Shown: positions 1 to 8,354, counted from the stretch's first letter. The stretch is 64,000 nt of DNA from Streptomyces sp. A012304 (GCF_026008495.1 NZ_BQUN01000068.1:66703-130702), one strand, 5' to 3'. Notes: generated from the letters alone by a model not told the origin. Numbers and translations: made by a program.

Positions 1-1
1 C

Positions 2-1054
2 GTCCCCAACCGCATCGCCATGGCGCCGATGACGCGCATGTTCTCCCCGGGCGGCGTGCCCGGCGAGGACGTCGTCTCGTACTACGCCCGTCGGGCCGCC
101 GCCGGGGTGGGCCTGATCGTCACCGAGGGCACCTATGTCGGGCACGACTCGGCGGGGCAGAGCGGCCGGGTGCCCCGGTTCCACGGGGAGGAGCAGCTCG
201 CGGGCTGGGCGAAGGTCGCCGAGGCGGTGCACGCGGCGGGCGGGACGATCGTGCCGCAGCTCTGGCACATCGGCATGGTCCGCAACGCGGGTGAGGAGCC
301 GTACCCCGACGCCCCGGCCATCGGCCCCTCCGGGATCCGTCTCGACGGCACCGAGGGCGCGGGCAGGGCGATGACCCAGCGCGACCTGGACGACGTCATC
401 GGCGCGTTCGCGGAGGCCGCCGCGGCCGCCGAGCGCATCGGCTTCGACGGTGTCGAGCTGCACGGCGCCCACGGCTACCTCCTCGACCAGTTCCTGTGGG
501 CCACCACCAACCGCCGTACCGACGCCTACGGCGGCGACGCGGTCGCGCGGACGAAGTTCGTGGCGGAGGTCGTCGCGGCCGTGCGGGAGACCGTCTCGGC
601 CGACTTCCCCGTCGTCTTCCGCTACTCGCAGTGGAAGTCGGACAACTACGACGCCCGTCTCGCCGAGACCCCGGAGGAGCTGGAGGCCGTCCTCGCCCCG
701 CTCGCCGCCGCCGGTGTCGACGCCTTCCACGCCTCCACCCGCCGCTACTGGCTCCCCGAGTTCGACGGCTCCGACCTGAACCTGGCGGGCTGGACGAAGA
801 AGCTCACCGGCAAGCCCGTGATCACCGTCGGCTCGGTCGGTCTCGACGGCGACTTCATCAAGGGCTTCATGGGCGAGGGTTCCCCGGTCAAGGGCATCGA
901 CGACCTGCTCGACCGGCTGGAGCGCGACGAGTTCGACATGGTCGCCGTCGGACGCGCCCTGCTCCAGGACCCCGAGTGGGCGGCGAAGGTCCTGGGCGGC
1001 CGTTTCGACGAGCTGAAGCCGTACGAGGCGTCCGCGCTGAAGACCCTCAGCTGA
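2..1054 (+). CDS. NADH:flavin oxidoreductase, Old Yellow Enzyme family (5' end outside window)
   Basis: FMN-dependent ene-reductase of the Old Yellow Enzyme family, which reduces activated C=C bonds with NAD(P)H in the cytoplasm; the physiological substrate is unknown. The frame is open from base 2 and reads VPNRIAMAPMTR, the usual N-terminal motif of the family, so the start lies to the left and about 350 residues are visible. The signature HGAHGYLLDQFLW...TNRRTDAYGG around base 460-530 is the family's flavin/substrate-binding stretch, and DMVAVGRALLQDPEW near the C-terminus is the usual phosphate-binding end of the barrel. It is followed after 26 bases by a metallophosphoesterase on the same strand. 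Family assignment is firm; substrate is not inferable. Confidence 0.93.
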   Translation, partial: VPNRIAMAPMTRMFSPGGVPGEDVVSYYARRAAAGVGLIVTEGTYVGHDSAGQSGRVPRFHGEEQLAGWAKVAEAVHAAGGTIVPQLWHIGMVRNAGEEPYPDAPAIGPSGIRLDGTEGAGRAMTQRDLDDVIGAFAEAAAAAERIGFDGVELHGAHGYLLDQFLWATTNRRTDAYGGDAVARTKFVAEVVAAVRETVSADFPVVFRYSQWKSDNYDARLAETPEELEAVLAPLAAAGVDAFHASTRRYWLPEFDGSDLNLAGWTKKLTGKPVITVGSVGLDGDFIKGFMGEGSPVKGIDDLLDRLERDEFDMVAVGRALLQDPEWAAKVLGGRFDELKPYEASALKTLS

Positions 1055-1080
1055 GACAACACGCCGGTATGGTCCGGGAG

Positions 1081-1944
1081 ATGAGGATCCTTCATCTCTC
1101 GGACACCCACCTCGACCGGGCCGACGCGCCCGACGCCCGCAGGGTCGACGCCACCGCCTCGCTGCGGCTGATGCTCGACGAACTGCGTCATCTGCGGGAC
1201 GTGGACGCCGTCGTCGTCACCGGCGACCTCGCCGACGACGGGTCGGCGGAGGCCTATACGGCGCTGCGTGAGCTGGTCGGCGGCTTCGCGCGGGCGCTCG
1301 ACGCGCCGGTCTTCTGCACCACCGGCAACCACGACGAGCGGACCGCCTTCACCAAGGTGCTGGGCAGCGGGCACCTCGCGGCGGACGGCACGCTGCGGGC
1401 GGAGCCGGCCGTCGACTGCGCCGCGGTGAGCACGGTCGGCGGATGGCGGTTCGTGACGCTGGACTCGCTGGTCCCCGGCGAGGTGTACGGCCGGCTGGGC
1501 GCGGCCCAACTGGACTGGCTGAGGGGCGTGCTGAGCACCCCGGCCGAGCGGGGCACGGTCCTCGCGCTGCACCATCCGCCGATCGCCCTCGACCTCTCCG
1601 CGACCCAGCCGGTCTTCGGGCTGCGCGACCCCGGGGAGCTGGCGGCGGCGATCCGGGGCAGTGACGTACGGGTCGTGCTGGCCGGGCACTACCACCTCCA
1701 GCTCTTCGGGATGCTGGAGTCGGTGCCGGTGTGGGTGACGCCCGGGGTCGTGAGCCGCGTCGATCTGACCGCGGCGCCGGGGACCGAGCGGGCCGTGCGC
1801 GGGGCGTCGGCGTCGCTGGTGGTGCTGGGGGAGCCGGGCAGTCCGATGTTCCACACCTTCCACGCCCGGGACCCGCAAGCCCATGAGACCGTCTACGAGC
1901 TGGACGAGCGGCGGACCCGGGAGTTCGTCGAGCGCCGGGGCTGA
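1081..1944 (+). CDS. Metallophosphoesterase, cyclic-nucleotide phosphodiesterase (CpdA) type
   Basis: Binuclear-metal phosphoesterase of 287 residues. All family blocks are present in order: SDTHLD (D8, H10), VVTGDLADDG (D49), CTTGNHDE (N83, H84), LHHPP and LAGHYHLQ. This set is typical of the class III 3',5'-cyclic-nucleotide phosphodiesterases such as CpdA, but the family also contains phospholipid and protein phosphatases, so the substrate is an inference. The chosen ATG at 1081 puts the first metal motif at residue 8, as in relatives; an in-frame ATG at 1069 would add four residues. It has no signal peptide and is probably cytoplasmic. It converges with the minus-strand gene ending at 2018. 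Confidence 0.88.
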   Translation: MRILHLSDTHLDRADAPDARRVDATASLRLMLDELRHLRDVDAVVVTGDLADDGSAEAYTALRELVGGFARALDAPVFCTTGNHDERTAFTKVLGSGHLAADGTLRAEPAVDCAAVSTVGGWRFVTLDSLVPGEVYGRLGAAQLDWLRGVLSTPAERGTVLALHHPPIALDLSATQPVFGLRDPGELAAAIRGSDVRVVLAGHYHLQLFGMLESVPVWVTPGVVSRVDLTAAPGTERAVRGASASLVVLGEPGSPMFHTFHARDPQAHETVYELDERRTREFVERRG

Positions 1945-2017
1945 ACCGAGGCGGCTGCGGCAGGGCGCGAGGCCGCGCGGCCCGGAGATGGCCGAGGCCG
2001 CGTGGGGTCGCGTGGCT

Positions 2018-2587
2018 TCAGAGGTTGCCGAGGGGCTCGATGTCCACCTTCACCGGGGTGCCCCAGACGCGCAGGACCTCGTAGTCGGTGAACTCGTGGA
2101 CCAGCCGGTAGGCCATCGCCGGGCGCGACCCGCGGCGCAGGGCGGCCAGGTACAGCTCGGCCTCGCGGCGGTCGCGGCGCGGGGTGCCGCACAGCTGCCA
2201 CTCCTGCCCGTTCCACAGCTCCGGCCGCCAGCGCTGCTGGGGCTGTGGGCGGTCGGCGCTGGTGCCGTACCGGGAGGGCGCGGTGGGGGTGTGCGCAGCC
2301 CTGGGGGCGGGACCGTTGAACTCGGCCCTGCGGGCCGCCCGGCGGCGCGTCTCGCACAGCAGGCACAGGTCGGGGGCGCCCTCGTCGACGGGGCCCTGCG
2401 GGTGCTCGGCGCAGCGGGTGGCGGGCGCGGCGCCGGTCACGCTGTCGTCCAGCAGCTCCAGGGCCCGCCGCAGATCGGCCCGCACCTCGTGCAGCCGGGA
2501 GTCCGGGGTGTCGGCGGTCAGGGCGTCGCCGTGCTCGCCGAGGAGGCGGAGGGCACGGCCCAGGTGGGCGAGCTGGGCGTGATTCAT
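2018..2587 (-). CDS. Hypothetical protein, 189 aa, with paired Cys and Trp-rich C-terminal half
   Basis: I do not recognise a named family. The N-terminal 60 residues (MNHAQLAHLGRALRLLGEHG onward) are predicted helical; a central stretch has TRCAEHP and CLLCETRRR, a Cys/His arrangement that could bind zinc; the C-terminal half contains WRPELWNGQEWQLCG and a segment ending KVDIEPLGNL. The chosen start is the internal ATG at 2587; an upstream GTG at 2674 in the same frame would add 29 Pro/Ala-rich residues that look non-conserved. It lies downstream of the EIIBC permease gene on the same strand, 135 bases apart, so it may be read through from that cluster, but nothing in the protein suggests a sugar-related role. 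Confidence 0.6.
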   Translation of the reverse strand: MNHAQLAHLGRALRLLGEHGDALTADTPDSRLHEVRADLRRALELLDDSVTGAAPATRCAEHPQGPVDEGAPDLCLLCETRRRAARRAEFNGPAPRAAHTPTAPSRYGTSADRPQPQQRWRPELWNGQEWQLCGTPRRDRREAELYLAALRRGSRPAMAYRLVHEFTDYEVLRVWGTPVKVDIEPLGNL

Positions 2588-2722
2588 GGCGATGGTCGGC
2601 GCTCGGGGTTGTGGGGGCTGAGGGGCCTGCGGGACTCGGGCTGTCGGGGCTGCGGGTTCGATCCAGTCTCGCACCGCGGCGAAGGGCCTGTCACCCTCCG
2701 CCCCACAGCCCAGGTCCGGGCT

Positions 2723-4150
2723 TCAACTGCCTGCCGACCGGTCGGCACCGCGCACGCGGTCGGTCACGCCGAAGAGATATGTGACGGCGAAGCCGACCGC
2801 GTACCCCGTCAGCAGGCCGCCCGCGTACACCCCGAACGCCGGGCCCCAGCCCTGGGTGCCGGACAGGAGGGGGAACAGGGCCCAGCCCGAGGGGCCGATC
2901 GCGGTCGCGCCGACCTGGTTGCCGAGCATCGCGAAGAAGCCGACGAAGGCCCCGCCTGCCGCGCCGCCCACGCAGGCGGTGAGGAACGGGCGGCCGAGGG
3001 GGAGGGAGACGCCGTAGATCAGGGGTTCGCCGACGCCCAGGAGGCCGGCCGGGAGGGCCGAGCGGATCGTCGTGCGCAGTGAGGTGTCGTGGCGCAGCCG
3101 GACGTACACCGCGAGGGACGCGCCGACCTGGCCGGCGCCCGCCATCGCCAGGATCGGCAGCAGCGCGGTGGAGCCCTGCTGGTCGATGAGGGTGGTGTGG
3201 ATGGGGATCAGGGCCTGGTGCAGGCCGAGCATCACCAGGGGCAGGAAGAGACCGCCGAGGACGAGGCCGGCGAACGCGCCGGTCGTCTCCAGCAGCCGGT
3301 CCGCGGCCGTGCCGATCGCCGAGGACACCGCGCCGGCCGCGTACATCAGGCCGTACAGCGTGGCCAGGCCCGCGACGAGGACCGTCACGGTCGGGGTGAG
3401 CAGCACGTCCAGCGCGTCCGGGACCCGGCCGCGGCACCACCGCTCGACGTACGCCGCCAGCAGCGCCGCCGCCAGCGCGCCCAGGACGCCGCCCTGGCCG
3501 GGGGAGAGGGTCACCCCGAACGCGGTGACCTTCGTGACGCCCGGGTAGACGACGATCGCCGCGACGGCGCCCCCGAGCACCGGTGTCCCGCCGAACTCCT
3601 TCGCCGTGTTCACGCCGACGAACACGGCGATCAGCGCCATGAACGCCGAGGCGACGGCGGCCAGGGCGGGCGTGAGGCCGGGCAGCAGACCGGCGTTCGT
3701 CAGCAGCCCGCCCACGCCCGCGAGGACGCCGCAGCCGATCAGCGCCGGAATGAGCGGCACGAAGACCGCCGCGACGCGACGCAGGCCGGTCTTCACCGGC
3801 GTGGCGTTCCGCCGCCGCCGCGCCTCCCGCAACTCCGCTCCCCGGGCGGCCGGCCGCTCCCCGGTCGAGCGGGTCGGCGGTGCGACGGCGGCCGGCCGGG
3901 CGGCCAGTTCCTCGAAGGCCGCCGTCACCCTCGTCACCACTCCCGGGCCCAGCACCACCTGGTACGTGCCGTCGGCCACCACGAGCCCCAGGACGCCGGG
4001 CAGGGCGCGCAGTGCCGGTTCGTCCACCAGGGACGGATCGGCCAGGCCCAGCCGCAGTCGGGTCATGCAGCAGGCGACGGAGGTGACGTTCGCGGGGCCG
4101 CCGACCAGGGGGAGGATCGCGGCGGCCGTGGCACGGGCATCGGTAGGCAC
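2723..4150 (-). CDS. murP: PTS permease EIIBC, probable N-acetylmuramic acid type (MurP-like)
   Basis: Membrane component of a phosphotransferase system, 475 residues. The EIIB domain is residues 1-75, with phosphorylatable Cys28 in CCMTRLRLGL. The EIIC domain (about 125-460) has roughly ten membrane segments and the conserved LGVGEPLIYGVSLPLG stretch. No EIIA domain is fused, so a separate EIIA such as Crr must donate the phosphate, as is known for MurP. The start is the GTG at 4150, 16 bases after the murQ stop; the longer upstream frame would overlap murQ and adds an unconserved Arg/Pro tail. Placement directly after murQ and an RpiR-type regulator is why I call it MurNAc-specific; from sequence alone it could be a glucose/GlcNAc-family permease. 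Confidence 0.85.
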   Translation of the reverse strand: MPTDARATAAAILPLVGGPANVTSVACCMTRLRLGLADPSLVDEPALRALPGVLGLVVADGTYQVVLGPGVVTRVTAAFEELAARPAAVAPPTRSTGERPAARGAELREARRRRNATPVKTGLRRVAAVFVPLIPALIGCGVLAGVGGLLTNAGLLPGLTPALAAVASAFMALIAVFVGVNTAKEFGGTPVLGGAVAAIVVYPGVTKVTAFGVTLSPGQGGVLGALAAALLAAYVERWCRGRVPDALDVLLTPTVTVLVAGLATLYGLMYAAGAVSSAIGTAADRLLETTGAFAGLVLGGLFLPLVMLGLHQALIPIHTTLIDQQGSTALLPILAMAGAGQVGASLAVYVRLRHDTSLRTTIRSALPAGLLGVGEPLIYGVSLPLGRPFLTACVGGAAGGAFVGFFAMLGNQVGATAIGPSGWALFPLLSGTQGWGPAFGVYAGGLLTGYAVGFAVTYLFGVTDRVRGADRSAGS

Positions 4151-4153
4151 CTG

Positions 4154-4170
4154 CTGAGCGTGCGGCTCAG
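4154..4170. terminator. Small inverted repeat between murQ and murP
   Basis: CTGAGC-GTGCG-GCTCAG is a perfect 6-base inverted repeat with a 5-base loop that contains the murQ stop codon and ends just before the murP GTG start. It could be a weak attenuator or a translational element that tunes the downstream permease relative to the etherase. The stem is short, so this is only a candidate. Confidence 0.3.
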
Positions 4171-5102
4171 GCCCCGGCCGCCGCCAGCGCGGCACGCAGA
4201 CGACCGCCGGACTCCTCCAGAAGGCGGGCGGCCGACGGGCCGTCCACCCCCGCAAGCAGCACCAGGATCGCGTCCTTCACCTCGCCGTCGGTGGCCGCGA
4301 GCGCGCGTTCGATCTCGTCGTCGCCCGCGCCCGTCGCGAGGGAGACGATCCGCCGGGAGCGGGCCCGCAGCTTCTCGTTCGAGGCGCGGACGTCCACCAT
4401 CAGGTTCCCGTACGTCTTGCCCAGCCGGATCATCGTGATCGTCGACAGCATGTTCAGCACCAGCTTCTGCGCCGTGCCCGCCTTCAGCCGCGTCGAGCCG
4501 GCCAGCAGCTCCGGCCCGACGACCACCTCGATTCCGTGCTCGGCCGCCGCCGCCAGCGCGCTGCCCGCGTTGCAGGCCAGCCCCACCGTCAGCGCGCCCC
4601 GGGCCCGCGCGTACCGCACGGCGCCGAGCGCGTACGGCGTCCGCCCGGACGCGGAGATCCCGACGACGGTGTCGTCGGCGGTCAGCGCGAGCCCGGCGAG
4701 ATCGGCCTGCGCCAGCTCCCGCGAGTCCTCGGCGCCCTCGACGGAGGCGACCATCGCCCGCGGTCCGCCCGCGATCAGCCCGACGACCTGCCCGGGCTCG
4801 GTGTTGAAGGTCGGCGGACACTCGGAGGCGTCCAGCACCCCCAGCCGTCCCGCCGTCCCCGCCCCGGCGTACACCAGCCGCCCGCCCCGCGCCATCCGCG
4901 CGGCGACGGCGTCGATGGCCCCGGCGATCTCGGGCAACCGCTCCGCGACGGCGGCGGCGACGGCCGCGTCCTCCCCGTTCATCAGCCGGGCGATGTCGAG
5001 CGTGGGCAGCCGGTCGATCTCGGCCAGGTCGGGGCGGACGGCCTCGGTGGTGAGGGAGGCGAGCTGTGACCGCAGGTCGTCACGGCGGGAGGCGGAGGTC
5101 AT
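4167..5102 (-). CDS. murQ: N-acetylmuramic acid 6-phosphate etherase MurQ
   Basis: Cytoplasmic lyase that cleaves the D-lactyl ether of MurNAc-6-phosphate to give GlcNAc-6-phosphate and D-lactate in cell-wall sugar recycling. The 311 residues match the usual family length. It shows the N-terminal LTTEAVRPDLAEID block, then GRLVYAGAGTAGRLGVLDAS (residues about 74-93) and ASGRTPYALGAVRYAR, the two sugar-phosphate-binding SIS loops, and the GLACN and LKAGTAQKLVLN motifs typical of MurQ. The ATG at 5102 is preceded by AAAAGGG at ribosome-binding distance. It is followed immediately by the PTS permease and preceded, after a 182-base repetitive gap, by an RpiR-family regulator, which supports import as MurNAc-6-P and conversion in one pathway. 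Confidence 0.95.
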   Translation of the reverse strand: MTSASRRDDLRSQLASLTTEAVRPDLAEIDRLPTLDIARLMNGEDAAVAAAVAERLPEIAGAIDAVAARMARGGRLVYAGAGTAGRLGVLDASECPPTFNTEPGQVVGLIAGGPRAMVASVEGAEDSRELAQADLAGLALTADDTVVGISASGRTPYALGAVRYARARGALTVGLACNAGSALAAAAEHGIEVVVGPELLAGSTRLKAGTAQKLVLNMLSTITMIRLGKTYGNLMVDVRASNEKLRARSRRIVSLATGAGDDEIERALAATDGEVKDAILVLLAGVDGPSAARLLEESGGRLRAALAAAGA

Positions 5103-5130
5103 GGGGAACGGCCCTTTTCACGTGCGGCGC

Positions 5131-5221
5131 GGAAGGCGGTACGGGACGGCGGTACGGGTGACGGCGGTATGGGTGACGGCGGTACGGGACGCGGCGGTAC
5201 GGGTGGTGACGGCGGTACGGA
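5131..5221. repeat. Tandem GGCGGTACGG-type repeats between murR and murQ
   Basis: The 182-base gap holds at least six close copies of GGCGGTACGG(G/A) or its variant GGCGGTATGG, spaced by 3-7 bases. Because the core contains GTAC the array can also fold partly on itself. The gap separates the regulator from murQ-murP and may hold the murQ promoter, so the array could be an operator series, a mutable spacer or simple slippage. Confidence 0.6.
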
Positions 5222-5284
5222 TGGCATGCGGTGTGGATGAGGCAGCGGGCGGACGGCGTGCCGACGGACCGTCACTTCCACGTC

Positions 5285-6169
5285 TTACCGGTGCCGGTGC
5301 GCCAGCGCCTCGTACGACGCGGCCAGAGCCGGCGCGGCCCGCTCGTAGGTCCGCTGCGCCACCCCCACGAACAGACAGTCCACCACCAGCAGCTGCCCCG
5401 TCCTCGACGACATCGCCGCGGGCCGCAGCTCGCTCTCCCGGGCCGTCGACGTCGTCAGCACGTGGTCCGCGTACTGGGCGACCGCCCCGCCCGGCCGCCC
5501 GGTGATCGCGACGGTCGTCGCGCCCCGCTCGAACGCCACCCGCAGCGGCTCGACGACGTCCCGGGTCGACCCGGAGTGCGTGATGGCGACGGCGACGTCC
5601 CCCGACCGCAGCTGGACCGCGTTCGTCACGGCGAGGTGGGGGTCGCTGTGGGCGTGCGCCAGCAGCCCGATGCGCAGCAGCTTCTGCACGAGGTCCTGGG
5701 CGACCAGCCCGCTCGCGCCGACGCCGTACACGTCGACGCGCCGGGCGACGGCCGCCGCGGCGACCGCGGCGGACAGCTGGGCGATGTCCAGGCCGGCGGC
5801 GGTGTCGGCGAGGGTCCGCCGCTCGTCGTGGGCGAGTTTGGCGACGACGTCCGCGATCGGGTCGTCGACCGCGATGTCGGTGGTGATCGCCGGGGCGCGG
5901 CCCGACTGCCGCCGCGCGGCCAGCCCGGCGAGGGCCAGCCGCAGGTCGCGGTAGCCGGGGTAGCCGAGGAGGCGGGCGGTGCGCACGACGGTGGCCTCGC
6001 TGGTGCCGGTGCGCTCGGCCAGGCCGGTGACGGTGAGGGCGGCGCAGCCGGCCGGGTCGCTCACGACGGCCTCGGCGACGCGTTGCACGGAGCGGGTCAT
6101 GGAGGGGGCGAGCGTGCGGACCTTGGCGGCGAGGGCCTCGCCGGACATCTCCTTCACGTCCTGAGACAC
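5285..6169 (-). CDS. MurR/RpiR-family transcriptional regulator
   Basis: Sugar-phosphate-responsive DNA-binding regulator, 294 residues. The N-terminal domain (about 1-80) carries the RpiR helix-turn-helix: ALTVTGLAERTGTSEATVVR followed by ARLLGYPGYRDLRLAL. The C-terminal SIS domain (about 125-265) includes RVDVYGVGASGLVAQDLVQK and AITHSGSTRDVVEPL, the usual phosphosugar-binding loops. By analogy with MurR it should sense MurNAc-6-phosphate or a related phosphosugar and control murQ-murP downstream; that link is inferred from gene order. The GTG start at 6169 sits only a few bases from a CGAA/TTCG inverted repeat, which may be its own operator. Confidence 0.9.
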   Translation of the reverse strand: MSQDVKEMSGEALAAKVRTLAPSMTRSVQRVAEAVVSDPAGCAALTVTGLAERTGTSEATVVRTARLLGYPGYRDLRLALAGLAARRQSGRAPAITTDIAVDDPIADVVAKLAHDERRTLADTAAGLDIAQLSAAVAAAAVARRVDVYGVGASGLVAQDLVQKLLRIGLLAHAHSDPHLAVTNAVQLRSGDVAVAITHSGSTRDVVEPLRVAFERGATTVAITGRPGGAVAQYADHVLTTSTARESELRPAAMSSRTGQLLVVDCLFVGVAQRTYERAAPALAASYEALAHRHR

Positions 6170-6174
6170 GTAAG

Positions 6175-6188
6175 CGAAGGTATTTTCG
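6175..6188. promoter_or_regulatory. Candidate RpiR-type operator in the murR upstream region
   Basis: CGAAGGTATTTTCG is an inverted repeat (CGAA...TTCG, 6-base spacer) in an unusually AT-rich patch between the regulator start (6169, minus strand) and the divergent gene at 6226. RpiR/MurR-family proteins generally bind GAA/TTC-type dyads, so autoregulation is plausible. Its position 6-19 bases before the GTG implies a very short or absent leader. Confidence 0.35.
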
Positions 6189-6225
6189 TACCGGGAACGC
6201 GGTCAAGCATGCGCACAATGGGTGC

Positions 6226-6621
6226 ATGGACCCCTCCGGCAACCCCGTCGCCCCACTGGAACAGGCCCTGCACGCGGCGCGTGCCCTGGTGCTCGCCGAT
6301 CTGGTCGCCGGGCAGGTCGCGGAGGCGGACGTGGTGTCGCTGGTGGAGGACTCCGTCACCCAGCGGCGCTGGTGGGTCCAGCAGTGGCCGGAGGGCGTGG
6401 ACTTCGTCGCCGGGCTGGTCGCGCAGGACGTCCAGGACGCCCTGCTGGAGCGGTACGGGCGCTGGCCGCTGTGCCCGGTCTGCGGCTCCGGCGACCCGCA
6501 CGCCCTCGACGTCGAACCCGAACTCGGCCCCGATCCGCACTGGGTGTGCCACAAGGCGGGCGTGAAGGTCGCGGCGGTCGGCTCGCTGGGGTCGGCCACC
6601 GGCGGGACGCCGTCCTCATGA
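6226..6621 (+). CDS. Hypothetical protein with a CxxC-CH cluster
   Basis: 131 residues, unnamed. The first 60 residues are acidic and probably helical; the second half has LCPVCGSGDPHAL followed by HWVCHKAGVKVAAVGSL. The CPVC...H...CH arrangement (about residues 84-108) looks like a small zinc-binding knuckle. It is divergent from the RpiR-type regulator and precedes a DUF4031 gene by 43 bases, but neither protein looks related to sugar metabolism. The tail contains a short direct repeat in DNA (CCGGTGAGGCGCC-like) just after the stop. Function unknown. Confidence 0.7.
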   Translation: MDPSGNPVAPLEQALHAARALVLADLVAGQVAEADVVSLVEDSVTQRRWWVQQWPEGVDFVAGLVAQDVQDALLERYGRWPLCPVCGSGDPHALDVEPELGPDPHWVCHKAGVKVAAVGSLGSATGGTPSS

Positions 6622-6664
6622 CGCCTCCGGTGAGGCGCCGCACGACGCCTCGGGTGAGGCGCCG

Positions 6665-6928
6665 GTGACCCTCTACATCGACCCGCCGACCTGGCCGGGC
6701 CACGGCCGCCTGTGGTCCCACCTCGTCAGCGACGTCTCCTACGACGAACTCCATCTGTTCGCCGCCGGGCTGGGCGTGCCCCGGCGGGCCTTCGAGCGGG
6801 ACCACTACGACATCCCGGCGCACCGGTACGCGGAGGTGGTGGCCGCCGGCGCGGTCGAGGTCAGCAGCCGTGAGGTGGTCCGGCTGCTGCACCGGGCGGG
6901 CCTGCGCAGACGCAAGCGCCGGGGGTGA
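6665..6928 (+). CDS. DUF4031 domain-containing protein
   Basis: 87 residues, starting MTLYIDPPTWPGHGRLWSHL, the hallmark of DUF4031, with the conserved SDVSYDELHLFAAGLGVPRR and FERDHYDIPAHRY blocks. The family occurs widely in actinobacteria; the acidic/His residues suggest metal binding or a nuclease-like fold, but no activity is established to my knowledge. The GTG at 6665 gives the canonical N-terminus. The basic C-terminus (RRRKRRG) is unusual enough to suggest nucleic-acid contact, which is inference. It converges with the HD-domain gene ending at 6950. Confidence 0.85.
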   Translation: MTLYIDPPTWPGHGRLWSHLVSDVSYDELHLFAAGLGVPRRAFERDHYDIPAHRYAEVVAAGAVEVSSREVVRLLHRAGLRRRKRRG

Positions 6929-6949
6929 GCCGGCCGGCCGGCGCGCGGG

Positions 6950-7594
6950 TCAGGCCGTCAGCAGGTCCAGTTCCGCGCGCAGGTTGTAGCGGGCCGTCGC
7001 CTCCCACTCGCGCTCGCCGTACGGGGTGCGGAACAGGCGGGGCAGGGCGAGGAGCCGGCGCAGGACGTCCGCCCGGCCCTCCCGGAAGGCGTCGTTCGGG
7101 ACGAAGTGGTACTCCTCGCGGACGGCCGCCGTGTACGCGGCGTACGTGGACGGCGGCGCGGCGAGGATCGCGAGGTCCGCGTCGCACAGGAGCTGGCCGT
7201 CGCGGTCGTCGTCGTCCGGGTCGTGGGTGACGGTGAGCCGGACCAGGCGGGCCACCTCGGCGGTCCTCGGACCGGACAGGCCGGCCTCGGGCAGGGCGCG
7301 TTCGGCGAGGCGGGCCGAGCGTTCCTCGTTCTCGGAGCGGTCGGGCAGGTAGACGGCGTCGTGGAACCAGGCGGCGAGCCGGACGACGTCCGGGTCGGCG
7401 GCGTACGTCTCCAGTGTGTCGACGTGGTCGAGTACGGCGGTGAGGTGGGTGAGCGTGTGGTACCGGCGCTGCGGTTCCCGCCAGCGGGCCAGGAGGTTGT
7501 CGGCGTAGGGGACCGGGTCCGGACCGCCGGCCGGCCCTCGGGCCCCTTCCAGGGCGCGGACGAAACGGGAGCGCAGCGCGTCGAGATCGGCCAT
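6950..7594 (-). CDS. HD-domain protein (predicted metal-dependent phosphohydrolase)
   Basis: 214 residues. YHTLTHLTAVLDHVD, AAWFHDAVYLPDRSENEERSA and TVTHDP give the H...HD...D metal ligands of HD-superfamily phosphohydrolases, the subgroup often annotated as predicted metal-dependent HD superfamily protein. The EEYHFVPNDAFREGRADVL and YGEREWEATARYNL segments at the C-terminus are typical of this subgroup. The start is the ATG at 7594, chosen because upstream residues in the frame are Arg/Gln-rich and lie in the promoter gap with the divergent gene at 7646. The substrate is unknown; nucleotides are typical for HD enzymes. Confidence 0.85.
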   Translation of the reverse strand: MADLDALRSRFVRALEGARGPAGGPDPVPYADNLLARWREPQRRYHTLTHLTAVLDHVDTLETYAADPDVVRLAAWFHDAVYLPDRSENEERSARLAERALPEAGLSGPRTAEVARLVRLTVTHDPDDDDRDGQLLCDADLAILAAPPSTYAAYTAAVREEYHFVPNDAFREGRADVLRRLLALPRLFRTPYGEREWEATARYNLRAELDLLTA

Positions 7595-7645
7595 GCCGCC
7601 ATTTTCTCCCGCGGCGCGCCGCTTCAGGCGCCTAGCGTGGGAGGC

Positions 7646-8320
7646 ATGACGACGACCGATCCTTACGACGTCCGTGACCCCGAGCTGCCCGGGCGGCTCC
7701 TGATCACCGAACGGGACGCGCTGGTGCCGTTGCTGCGGGCCCGGCCCGACGCCGACTTCGCGTTGCCGGTCGCCGCGTGTCCCGGCTGGAGCGTGCGGGA
7801 CGTGCTGGCGCACTGTTCATCGGCGCTGACGCGGGTGGTGGAGAGCCGGTTCGAGGAAGGCGTGTTCTCGCCCGAGGCCAACGACCGGGACATCGCGGCG
7901 CGGGCCGAGTGGTCGCATGCCCGGATCGTGGACGAGCTGGAGCGGGGGATGACCGAGGCGGGGCCCGTGATCGCGAAGGCCGGCGGCGCGCTGGACGGGA
8001 TCGCGCTGGGCGAGTGGGTGCACGCGGGTGATGTGCGGGAGGCGTTCGCGGAGCCGGGCGCCTACGCGGGGGCGGGGCTGCCGGACGCGCTGGCCCTGCT
8101 GGGCCGGGTGACCCGGCAGCGGGGGCACGTACCGCTTCAGGCCGATCTCGACGACGTGGACGAGCCGCTGCGGCTGGGCGGTGTGCCGGGGGAGCGGACC
8201 CCGGCCCGGTTCATCGGCGACGCCGTCACGCTCGTACGGCTGTACGCGGGGCGTTCGACGGCCGGCGCGGTGTACGAGCTGGCGGGGGCCGAGGAGGGGG
8301 AGCTGAACCTCTTCGGGTGA
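7646..8320 (+). CDS. Maleylpyruvate isomerase N-terminal (DinB-like) family protein
   Basis: 224 residues with the actinobacterial TIGR03083-type fold: an N-terminal four-helix DinB-like bundle with VAACPGWSVRDVLAHCSSAL, where His in LAHC and later His residues would bind the metal, EWSHARIVDEL, and the characteristic GEWVHAGDVREAF near residue 130, then a C-terminal domain of about 60 residues. Relatives include mycothiol-dependent maleylpyruvate isomerase, but most family members have no assigned reaction and may be mycothiol-dependent transferases. It starts at the ATG at 7646 and is divergent from the HD-domain gene with a 51-base gap. Confidence 0.82.
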   Translation: MTTTDPYDVRDPELPGRLLITERDALVPLLRARPDADFALPVAACPGWSVRDVLAHCSSALTRVVESRFEEGVFSPEANDRDIAARAEWSHARIVDELERGMTEAGPVIAKAGGALDGIALGEWVHAGDVREAFAEPGAYAGAGLPDALALLGRVTRQRGHVPLQADLDDVDEPLRLGGVPGERTPARFIGDAVTLVRLYAGRSTAGAVYELAGAEEGELNLFG

Positions 8321-8354
8321 GGCGGGCGGGACCCCGGGGCGGGCGTAGTCTTGA

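Noticed and set aside
496..1080. Long plus-strand frame extending the metallophosphoesterase leftward
   Set aside because: It overlaps the Old Yellow Enzyme gene in another phase and encodes Arg-rich sequence; the real protein starts at 1081.
2652..2668. GGGTTCGATCC, resembling the T-arm of a tRNA
   Set aside because: The flanking bases do not form a T stem and no acceptor, D or anticodon arms can be found around it.
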